Of a stretch of 6,584 nucleotides of DNA, positions 1 through 5,126 are shown piece by piece. How positions within the stretch are numbered: position 1 is the stretch's first letter; each line of letters begins with the position of its first letter. The position numbers and the translations under genes are program-made. Origin of the DNA: an uncultured Curvibacter sp. (GTDB lineage: Bacteria > Pseudomonadota > Gammaproteobacteria > Burkholderiales > Burkholderiaceae). The stretch spans positions 1-6,584 of the forward strand of contig CAMLNH010000161.1 of assembly GCA_946481355.1 (NCBI GenBank), given 5' to 3'. A model generated the notes under the pieces. That model saw only the letters and a program-made list of their open reading frames with translations, was not told where the DNA came from and made no database searches.

Positions 1-1
1 T

Positions 2-181
2 GAAGCTGTGAGTGAAGGTGCCGACAAGGGCATCAGCGCCGCCAACAAGGGGGCCGGCAAGGGCTTCGAGGTGGTGGACGACAAGGTGCTCAAACCGGCC
101 GACAACTGGATCCAGGAGAAGGTGGGCCGTCCCGGGGCGAGCAACGCCAAGCCCGCAGCACCGGTCAGCAACAGCCCCTGA
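2..181 (+). CDS. C-terminal end of a small hydrophilic hypothetical protein (5' truncated by window)
   Basis: The reading frame is open from the window edge to a TGA at 179-181, giving 59 visible residues. The visible part is rich in Lys, Gly, Ala and Asp, with a repetitive run (GADKGISAANKGAGKGF), then a segment around VVDDKVLKPADNWIQEKVG that could be an amphipathic helix, and a loose Ala/Pro/Ser tail. There is no transmembrane segment or cysteine in the visible part. The frame is supported by a good intrinsic terminator starting 18 bases after the stop. I do not recognise the family and the N-terminus is outside the window. A GTG at 8-10 could in principle be a start, but no upstream sequence is available to judge it. 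Confidence 0.6.
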   Translation, partial: EAVSEGADKGISAANKGAGKGFEVVDDKVLKPADNWIQEKVGRPGASNAKPAAPVSNSP

Positions 182-199
182 ACGCAGCCGCCCCAGGGC

Positions 200-234
200 A
201 CCCCGCCGGCGCAAGCCCGCGGGGTTTATTTTTT
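200..234 (+). terminator. Intrinsic terminator of the upstream plus-strand gene
   Basis: The arms ACCCCGC (200-206) and GCGGGGT (219-225) pair perfectly. After a C-C mismatch, GGC (208-210) pairs with GCC (215-217) around a GCAA tetraloop of the GNRA type. A T-rich run (tttatttttt, 225-234) follows directly. It lies 18 bases after the stop at 181. The T-run includes the stop codon of the convergent hydrolase (226-228 on the minus strand). Read from the minus strand there is no T-run after the hairpin, so it is oriented for the plus strand only. Confidence 0.85.
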
Positions 235-1257
235 GCCGTAGATGAAGTCCATGACGACGGCGTGGAAGCGCTCGGGCTGCTCCAGGTGCGGCACATGGCC
301 CACGCCGTTGAATTCCTTGAGCACGGCGCCCGGGATGTTCATCTGTGCCGTGCGCCCGAGCAGGGGGAAGTTGCCCATGGGGCGCACCACCTCGGGCGGC
401 GCGAAGCGGCGGCCGAAGACCGTGCGGTCGTTCTGGCCGATGACGAGCAGCGTGGGCACGGTCAGGCGCGGCAGCTCGTTGAGGATGGGGCCCTCATGGA
501 TCATCTGGTAGGTCTGGGCCGAGACCTGGGCGAAGCGTGGGTAGTCTCCGCTGAGCTGCACGCGTGCGAACTGTTCGACAAAGCGCTCGTACTCCGGCTT
601 CCAGGCCGGGAAATAGCTCCTGACGAAGTTGCGGTAGCTCGCTGGCGTCTGGGCCATTTCCAGGCGCACGAGGGTGGTGGTCTGCTGCGCGGGGATGACG
701 GCGTAGTCCTCCAGGCCCAGCGGGTTCTCCAGCACCAGGGCCGCCACGCGCTCCGGGTACTTGCGCGCAAAGTGCACGGCCAGCATGCCGCCCATGCTGT
801 TGCCGATCACCGTGACCCGGCCGATCTTCAGGTGCTCCAGCAGGCGCGTGGTGTTCTCGGCCAGCGCGGCGAAGCTGTAGCGCATCTCAGGTTTGGACGA
901 TTTGCCGAAGCCGATCTGGTCCGGCGCGATCACGCGGTAGCCGTAGGTCGACATGGCCTTGAGCGTGTTCGCCCAGTAGTCGCTGCCGAAATTCTTGCCG
1001 TGCATCAGCAGCAGGGTCTGCCCGTTGGGATTCTGCGGCTTCACGTCCATATAGGCCATGCGCACGGGCCGGCCCTCCATCTCGAACTGCAGCATCTGCA
1101 CCGGATAGGGATAGCTCCAGTTCTCCATGGCCGTGCCCAGGGGCTCGGCATTGGCGTAGTTTGGGCCGTCCAGGGGCTGGGCCTGTGCGCCGGTACACAG
1201 CGCGACAGACAGGAGGAGGGTGGCGATCGATCGAGGGAGGGGGCGTCGGTTCGTCAT
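226..1257 (-). CDS. Secreted alpha/beta hydrolase
   Basis: This encodes 343 residues. Residues 1-26 form a Sec signal peptide: basic start (TNRR), hydrophobic core (IATLLLSVAL), and a likely cut after AQA. The mature part is a classic alpha/beta hydrolase. It has an HG oxyanion motif (LLLMHGKNFG, His86-Gly87), the strand-turn region APDQIGFGKSSKP (111-123), the nucleophile elbow GNSMGG with Ser154, an acid in GQNDRT (Asp277), and the catalytic His321 in GVGHVPHLEQPE. The order and spacing match epoxide hydrolase or C-C bond hydrolase-like enzymes, but a Ser nucleophile rather than Asp argues for an esterase, lipase or C-C hydrolase. The substrate cannot be told from sequence. The start at 1257 is favoured by the signal peptide, although no good Shine-Dalgarno precedes it. 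It lies 59 bases downstream of the NlpC/P60 gene on the same strand, so co-transcription is plausible. Confidence 0.9.
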   Translation of the reverse strand: MTNRRPLPRSIATLLLSVALCTGAQAQPLDGPNYANAEPLGTAMENWSYPYPVQMLQFEMEGRPVRMAYMDVKPQNPNGQTLLLMHGKNFGSDYWANTLKAMSTYGYRVIAPDQIGFGKSSKPEMRYSFAALAENTTRLLEHLKIGRVTVIGNSMGGMLAVHFARKYPERVAALVLENPLGLEDYAVIPAQQTTTLVRLEMAQTPASYRNFVRSYFPAWKPEYERFVEQFARVQLSGDYPRFAQVSAQTYQMIHEGPILNELPRLTVPTLLVIGQNDRTVFGRRFAPPEVVRPMGNFPLLGRTAQMNIPGAVLKEFNGVGHVPHLEQPERFHAVVMDFIYGKK

Positions 1258-1290
1258 GCCGCCATTCTGGCAGGACTTGCGACAGCGCCG

Positions 1291-1312
1291 GGCCGTGCTC
1301 GAGGTAACGGCC
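1291..1312. repeat. Short inverted repeat between the NlpC/P60 gene and the hydrolase
   Basis: GGCCGT (1291-1296) and ACGGCC (1307-1312) are perfect inverted copies with a 10-base loop that itself contains the palindrome CTCGAG. It sits in the 59-base gap between the two minus-strand genes. No T-run follows on either strand, so it does not look like a terminator. It could be a weak mRNA hairpin or chance in GC-rich DNA. Confidence 0.3.
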
Positions 1313-1316
1313 GGTA

Positions 1317-1925
1317 TCAGTAGTTCTGCAGCAGCAGGGCCGGGTCGGCCGCCACCTGCACCGGTGCGCGCAGCGGCATATCACCGGTCACGCGGCGTGC
1401 GCCGTCGAAGCGGCGGTTCCAGTAGTTGACGCGCATGTCCTCGATGCGCACGGCCGCGCCGGGCCGCGGCGAATGGATGAACTTGTGGTCGCCGACATAG
1501 ATGCCCACATGGCTGTAGGAGCGCCGCAGGGTGTTGAAGAAGACCAGATCACCCGGGCGCAGCTGTTCGCGCTCGATCAGATGCGTGGCTGCGGCCTGTT
1601 GCGCCGCCTGGCGTGGCAGCATCAGGCCCAGGGTCTGGTTGTAGACCGCACGCACAAAGCCGCTGCAGTCGAAACCCGCGTCGTAGGAGTTGCCGCCGTA
1701 ACGGTAGGGCACGCCGATGGCCCCCATGGCGGCCACCACCAGGTCTGACATGCGGTCCGCGGGTGCGCCGGCCGCATCGGGGTCCGGGGCTGCGCGCACG
1801 GTCTGGGCCGGTGGCGCGTCCATCAGGCCGCGTTCCTGCAGCAGCCGATCCAGGTCGTCGTCCCGCGCGCTGGCCTGTGCACAGGCCAGCAGCAGCAGGA
1901 AAAAGATGGGACGACAGGCGTTCAT
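1317..1925 (-). CDS. Exported NlpC/P60 (C40) cell-wall peptidase
   Basis: This encodes 202 residues from the ATG at 1925. NlpC/P60 enzymes are cysteine peptidases that cleave peptidoglycan stem peptides in the periplasm. Residues 1-20 look like an export signal (MNACRPIFFLLLLACAQASA), with a possible cut after ASA. LLLAC ending at Cys15 also loosely fits a lipobox, so a lipoprotein like NlpC or Spr (MepS) is possible, though the segment is short for one. A charged, Ala/Pro-rich linker covers about residues 21-58. The C40 domain covers about 60-180: YRYGG (75-79), the catalytic Cys87 in DCSGF, LRPGDLVFF (122-130), His139 in SHVGIYVG, and the third polar residue His151 in FIHSPR. The frame stays open upstream to a TTG at 1961, but that would put 12 residues before the signal peptide and overlap the -35 element, so 1925 is preferred. 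Confidence 0.9.
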   Translation of the reverse strand: MNACRPIFFLLLLACAQASARDDDLDRLLQERGLMDAPPAQTVRAAPDPDAAGAPADRMSDLVVAAMGAIGVPYRYGGNSYDAGFDCSGFVRAVYNQTLGLMLPRQAAQQAAATHLIEREQLRPGDLVFFNTLRRSYSHVGIYVGDHKFIHSPRPGAAVRIEDMRVNYWNRRFDGARRVTGDMPLRAPVQVAADPALLLQNY

Positions 1926-1931
1926 GCGGTT

Positions 1932-1961
1932 AGGATAGATTGGTCGAGTTTGCGCTGTCAA
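1932..1961 (-). promoter_or_regulatory. Sigma-70 promoter of the NlpC/P60 gene, probably giving a leaderless mRNA
   Basis: On the minus strand a perfect -35 box TTGACA (1956-1961) is followed after 18 bases by TATCCT (1932-1937), which matches four of six -10 positions. Six bases (AACCGC) separate the -10 box from the ATG at 1925. With the usual 6-9 base discriminator, transcription would begin at or within a few bases of the A of the ATG. No Shine-Dalgarno is present before the ATG, which fits a leaderless transcript. The boxes are seen in the sequence; the start point is inferred. Confidence 0.6.
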
Positions 1962-1970
1962 TTAAAGTTT

Positions 1971-1980
1971 TTTCGCGAAA
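1971..1980. promoter_or_regulatory. Palindrome TTTCGCGAAA in the divergent promoter region, possible operator
   Basis: This is a perfect 10-base palindrome in the 103-base region between the divergent NlpC/P60 and acuI genes, 10 bases upstream of the -35 box of the NlpC/P60 promoter and about 50 bases before the acuI start. A second short palindrome, ATTTAAAT, lies at 1998-2005. The AT-rich stretch stands out from the surrounding GC-rich coding DNA. A regulator binding here could control either gene; which factor, if any, cannot be said. Confidence 0.3.
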
Positions 1981-2015
1981 GACACGCCAAGCCGTTGATT
2001 TAAATGAGTTTTAAC

Positions 2016-2019
2016 AGGA
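2016..2019 (+). promoter_or_regulatory. Ribosome binding site of acuI
   Basis: AGGA at 2016-2019 lies 9 bases before the ATG at 2029 and supports that start. I could not find a convincing -35/-10 pair for acuI in 1926-2028, although the AT-rich part at 1995-2015 is a likely place for its promoter. Confidence 0.6.
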
Positions 2020-2028
2020 AAAACACCC

Positions 2029-3006
2029 ATGTTCAAGGCGCTTCTGTTGGACAATGCCAACGGATTTCAGGCCTCGCTGCAGGATCTGGACGAAGCCCGC
2101 CTGCCGGCCGGTGACGTCACCGTGGCCGTGCAGTACTCCACGCTCAACTACAAGGACGGCCTCGCGCTGTGCAACAAGGGTCCCGTGGTGCGCAGCTGGC
2201 CCATGGTCGCCGGCATTGACGGCGCGGGTACGGTGCTTGAATCCAGCCACCCGGCCTGGAAAAGCGGTGACGCCTTCGTGCACAACGGCTGGGGCGTGGG
2301 CGAGACGCACTGGGGCTGCCTGGCCGGCAAGGCCCGGCTCAAGGGCGACTGGCTCGTCAAACTTCCCGCAGCCTTCACACCCCGACAGGCCATGGCCATC
2401 GGGACCGCCGGTTATACCGCCATGCTCAGCGTGCTGGCGCTCGAAGACCATGGCGTGAAGCCGGGCGACGGCGAGGTGCTGGTCACGGGCGCCACCGGTG
2501 GCGTGGGCAGCGTGGCCGTGGCCCTGCTGGGCAGGCTGGGCTACAAGGTGACGGCGGCCACCGGCAAGTCGGCCGAGGCCGACTACCTCAAGGCCCTGGG
2601 TGCCAGCGCGGTGATCGATCGCGCCGAACTGGCCGCCCCCGGCAAGCCACTGCAGAAGGAACGCTGGGCCGCGGTGGTGGACGCCGTCGGTTCCCACACC
2701 CTGGTCAACGCGCTGGCGCAGACCCGCTACGGCGGCGTCGTCACGGCCTGCGGCCTGGCCCAGGGCATGGACCTGCCGGGTTCGGTGGCGCCCTTCATCC
2801 TGCGTGGTGTCACGCTGGCGGGCATCGATTCGGTGATGGCGCCGCTGGCCAGACGCCAGCGTGCCTGGGACCGTCTGGCGCGCGATCTCGATCCGGCCCT
2901 GCTCGAGCGCATGGTTGAGGAAGTGCCGCTCGAAGCCGCGGTGGCAAAGGCCCAGCAGCTCATGGCGGGCCAGGTACGCGGCCGTGTGGTCGTGAAGATC
3001 GCCTGA
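2029..3006 (+). CDS. acuI: Acrylyl-CoA reductase (NADPH), AcuI/YhdH family
   Basis: This encodes 325 residues, the usual length of the AcuI/YhdH group of medium-chain dehydrogenase/reductases (E. coli YhdH is about 324). Known members reduce acryloyl-CoA to propionyl-CoA with NADPH in the cytoplasm. This detoxifies acryloyl-CoA arising from 3-hydroxypropionate or DMSP/acrylate metabolism. Family hallmarks visible are LNYKDGLALCNKGPVVRSWP (residues 39-58), then the PMVAGIDGAG segment (58-67), HNGWGVGETHWG (85-96), the Rossmann nucleotide-binding turn GATGGVG (154-160), and AATGK (176-180), where Lys180 is placed to contact the NADPH 2'-phosphate. The zinc ligands of alcohol dehydrogenases are absent, as expected. 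The start at 2029 has an AGGA Shine-Dalgarno. It is the first gene of a tight four-gene cluster. The name is secure at family level; a more general quinone or enone reductase activity cannot be excluded. Confidence 0.92.
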   Translation: MFKALLLDNANGFQASLQDLDEARLPAGDVTVAVQYSTLNYKDGLALCNKGPVVRSWPMVAGIDGAGTVLESSHPAWKSGDAFVHNGWGVGETHWGCLAGKARLKGDWLVKLPAAFTPRQAMAIGTAGYTAMLSVLALEDHGVKPGDGEVLVTGATGGVGSVAVALLGRLGYKVTAATGKSAEADYLKALGASAVIDRAELAAPGKPLQKERWAAVVDAVGSHTLVNALAQTRYGGVVTACGLAQGMDLPGSVAPFILRGVTLAGIDSVMAPLARRQRAWDRLARDLDPALLERMVEEVPLEAAVAKAQQLMAGQVRGRVVVKIA

Positions 3007-3023
3007 TATTCCTGTACCACACC

Positions 3024-3641
3024 ATGCTGCTCGAACGCGACGACTCCCAGCTGCTGCTGGTCGACTACCAGGCCCGGCTCATGCCGGTCATCCACGACGG
3101 CCCGTCCGTGCTGGCCAATGCCAGGCGCCTGGCGCAGATGGCGCGCCTGCTCAAGGTGCCCACCTTCGTGACCGAAGAGAACCCGGCCAGTCTGGGCACT
3201 ACCGTGCCCGAGCTGCAGACGCTGATTGCACAGGCGGGCGGCAAGACTTTGGCCAAGATGAGCTTCAGCGCCGTGGCCGATGGCCTGGCCGAGCTGCTGC
3301 GTCCGCCTGCGCGCGCGCCCCAGGGCAATGCGCGCAGCCTGCCCAAGCACCTGCAGAAACCGGCCCAGGCCGCACCCGAGCGCAACACCCTGGTCATGGC
3401 CGGCTGCGAAACCCATGTCTGCCTGCTGCAGACGGCGCTGGACCTGCTCGACGACGAGTTCGAGGTCTGGATCGTCACCGACGCCTGCGGCTCGCGCAGC
3501 GAGCGCAACCGCGACGCCGCCTTCGACCGCCTGGCCGGTGCCGGCGCCGAACTGGTCACCACCGAGATGGTGGCCTTCGAGTGGCTGCGCAGCGCTGAGC
3601 ATCCGGCCTTCGCCGAGGTGCTGGCGTTGATCAAAGCCTGA
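3024..3641 (+). CDS. Isochorismatase-family cysteine hydrolase
   Basis: This encodes 205 residues. The family hydrolyses amides or vinyl ethers (nicotinamidase, isochorismatase, YcaC and similar). The catalytic triad is visible: Asp14 in LLLVDYQ, Lys78 in LAKMSFSA, and the nucleophile Cys128 in AGCETHVCLLQTA. The next conserved region is VTDACGSRS (151-159), and the C-terminal TTEMVAFEWLRSAEHPAF (179-196) is typical of the YcaC/ISOC-like branch. An extra loop of about 20-25 residues, rich in Pro, Ala, Arg and Lys (about 93-120), sits between the Lys and Cys segments. No signal peptide is seen, so it is cytoplasmic. It starts 17 bases after the acuI stop without a recognisable Shine-Dalgarno, suggesting translational coupling. 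The substrate is unknown; a true isochorismatase of siderophore synthesis is unlikely because no ent/dhb genes are nearby. Confidence 0.88.
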   Translation: MLLERDDSQLLLVDYQARLMPVIHDGPSVLANARRLAQMARLLKVPTFVTEENPASLGTTVPELQTLIAQAGGKTLAKMSFSAVADGLAELLRPPARAPQGNARSLPKHLQKPAQAAPERNTLVMAGCETHVCLLQTALDLLDDEFEVWIVTDACGSRSERNRDAAFDRLAGAGAELVTTEMVAFEWLRSAEHPAFAEVLALIKA

Positions 3642-3644
3642 ACC

Positions 3645-4193
3645 ATGAAAGCCATTCGTGCGATCCTGCTGAGCGCCATGCTGACAGCGCTGGGTTCGGC
3701 CGGCGCGCAGACCACGGCGCCGGCGCAGCCCGCACCGAGTTCGGATGGCGCCTATGTGATCGATCCGCGCAGCAGGCTGGCCTGGCCGCGCTGTGTCGAA
3801 GGCATGCAGTGGAACGGCAAGACCTGCACCGGCCAGCCGCGCCTCATGACGCATGGCGAGGCCGTGGCTTTGGCCTCGGCACGCTTCAAGGCCGAGGGGG
3901 TGGCCTGGCGCCTGCCGCGCCTGACCGAGCTGCGCCGCTGGGCCGGCAGCGAGCAGGGGCGTGCGCTGTTCCCGGGCGATCCGCAGGACTGGACCTGGAC
4001 CAGCACCTCGCGCATCGACACCACGCAGAGCAGCCCCTATGCCTACGACAACATCACGCGCGGCAGCCTGGGCACGCAGGACCGGCTCGGTGTGCAGCAG
4101 GGCTGGGCCGTGCACCTGGGCAGCGGCGAGGCGCGCGGTGACGTGGCGCGCAAGACAGCGCTGGTTGTGCGGCTGGTGCGGCCGCAACCCTGA
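3645..4193 (+). CDS. Exported DUF1566-like (Lcl C-terminal domain) protein
   Basis: This encodes 182 residues. Residues 1-21 form a Sec signal peptide (KAIR, then a hydrophobic core, cut after AGA). A short Ala/Pro/Thr linker follows, then a domain resembling DUF1566: a substrate-like segment with Cys50 and Cys61 (WPRCVEGMQWNGKTC), the hallmark WRLPRLTELRRW (88-99), WTWTSTS (116-122), and a closing GWAVHLGSGE...ALVVRLVRP. DUF1566 domains occur in surface and periplasmic proteins and usually end in an aromatic/Arg strand like this one; their molecular role is poorly defined. The two cysteines could form a disulfide in the periplasm. The start ATG follows the previous stop by three bases, so it is probably translationally coupled to the cysteine hydrolase. 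The family assignment rests on motif recognition only. Confidence 0.75.
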   Translation: MKAIRAILLSAMLTALGSAGAQTTAPAQPAPSSDGAYVIDPRSRLAWPRCVEGMQWNGKTCTGQPRLMTHGEAVALASARFKAEGVAWRLPRLTELRRWAGSEQGRALFPGDPQDWTWTSTSRIDTTQSSPYAYDNITRGSLGTQDRLGVQQGWAVHLGSGEARGDVARKTALVVRLVRPQP

Positions 4194-4214
4194 GGACCGC
4201 GCCGCGGTGATGCC

Positions 4215-5069
4215 ATGCGCCCTCTGAACCGCGTCCTTGTTGTCATCGCTGCGGTCTGCGCGCTGGGGGTGGCCCCGGCCTGCGCGCTGGCCGCCAGCTG
4301 CGGCGAGCGCGTGACGCTGGCCACGCACGGCGACACCCGCAGCAGCTATGCCTATGGAGCGCCCGCCGCCGGCAAGGCACCGCAGGCCGTGCTGCTGCTG
4401 CTCGCGGGCGGTGGCGGCCATCTGCGGCTTGACGCGCTGGGCTGCCCCCGCGCGCTGACCGGCAATTCACTCGTGCGCTCCCTGCCGCTGTTCCAGGCCC
4501 AGGGCTATGCCACCGCCTTGCTCGACGCCCCATCGGATCACGAAGGCGAAGACGGCCTGGGCGGCTTTCGCACGGCGCCCGAGCATGCGCAGGATCTGGG
4601 CCGCGTGATCGCCGATCTGCGCCAGCGCAGCGGTGGTCTGCCGGTCTGGGTCATCGGGACCAGCCGCGGCGCCATCTCGGCCGCCCATGCCGCCAGCCGC
4701 CTGCAAGGAGGCGCCGCGCCCGACGGCGTGGTGCTGACGTCGCCCGTCACAGCCGGCAACCCCCGTGGCAACAAGACCTGGGTGGCGCAGACCGTGTTCG
4801 ACCTGCCGCTCGAAGCCATCACCATGCCGCTGCTCGTGATTGGCCATGCGCAGGACAAATGCCTGCGTTCGCCGGCCTCCGAGAACGAACGCATCGTCGC
4901 CCGGGTTTCGAGCGCCCGCAAGCAGCTCGTGCGTGTGGATGGCGGCCCCGGGCGTGCGGGCCTGTCGGCTGTCGAGGCCTGCGAAGGCCGTTCCCCCCAC
5001 GGCTTTGTCGAGCAGGAGGCGGAAGTCGCCGCGGGCATCGTCCGCTTCATCCGCGGCGGGCGTTACTGA
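4215..5069 (+). CDS. Exported alpha/beta hydrolase-fold protein with four cysteines in the mature form
   Basis: This encodes 284 residues. Residues 1-26 are a Sec signal peptide (MRPLNR, hydrophobic core, cut after ALA). The mature chain shows an alpha/beta hydrolase layout: strand and glycine-rich oxyanion turn LLLLAGGGGHL (60-70), LLDAPSDHEGEDG (102-114), nucleophile elbow GTSRGA with Ser150, acid Asp214 in VIGHAQDKC, and His262 in SPHGF. Mature cysteines are at 29, 77, 216 and 256; Cys216 and Cys256 flank the Asp/His part of the triad, so disulfides such as 29-77 and 216-256 are plausible. The start at 4215 has a weak GGTGA four bases upstream. It lies 21 bases after the DUF1566-like gene and is the last gene of the cluster. 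The substrate is unknown; a secreted esterase or peptidase-like hydrolase is the general expectation. Confidence 0.8.
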   Translation: MRPLNRVLVVIAAVCALGVAPACALAASCGERVTLATHGDTRSSYAYGAPAAGKAPQAVLLLLAGGGGHLRLDALGCPRALTGNSLVRSLPLFQAQGYATALLDAPSDHEGEDGLGGFRTAPEHAQDLGRVIADLRQRSGGLPVWVIGTSRGAISAAHAASRLQGGAAPDGVVLTSPVTAGNPRGNKTWVAQTVFDLPLEAITMPLLVIGHAQDKCLRSPASENERIVARVSSARKQLVRVDGGPGRAGLSAVEACEGRSPHGFVEQEAEVAAGIVRFIRGGRY

Positions 5070-5081
5070 GCCCCGGCCATG

Positions 5082-5103
5082 AAAAAGCGCCCCGAAGGGC
5101 GCT
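5082..5103 (-). terminator. Intrinsic terminator of dctP with UUCG tetraloop
   Basis: On the minus strand AGCGCCC pairs perfectly with GGGCGCT over seven bases around a TTCG loop (5086-5103), followed by a TTTTT run at 5082-5086. It begins 23 bases after the dctP stop. The extra-stable UUCG loop plus the T-run is a textbook rho-independent terminator. On the plus strand the hairpin lacks a T-run, so it is less likely to stop the convergent acuI operon, though the stem may slow polymerase. Confidence 0.88.
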
Positions 5104-5126
5104 CCCAGGCTGTGCGGGCAGCCGAC

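Noticed and set aside
262..1323. A 353-codon open frame on the plus strand opposite the secreted hydrolase.
   Set aside because: The translation is rich in His, Arg, Ala and Gly with no domain; it is the typical GC-rich antisense shadow of the minus-strand gene, which has a signal peptide and a full catalytic triad.
1926..1961. N-terminal extension of the NlpC/P60 gene to the TTG at 1961.
   Set aside because: It would place 12 non-signal residues before the signal peptide and start inside the -35 box of a strong promoter.
1940..1968. Possible plus-strand promoter TTGGTC-17-TAAAGT for acuI.
   Set aside because: It has only three and four matches to the consensus, overlaps the opposing promoter and leaves a long leader; not better than chance in this AT-rich stretch.
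2727..4421. A 564-codon minus-strand open frame spanning the acuI end, the cysteine hydrolase and the two exported proteins.
   Set aside because: It runs opposite four well-supported genes, has low-complexity Ala/Gly/His/Arg composition and shows no motif. Long antisense frames are expected at this G+C.
5108..5123. Hairpin GGCTG/CAGCC as a plus-strand terminator of the acuI operon.
   Set aside because: It has only five pairs and is followed by GACTTACTTG without a T-run; too weak to list as a feature.
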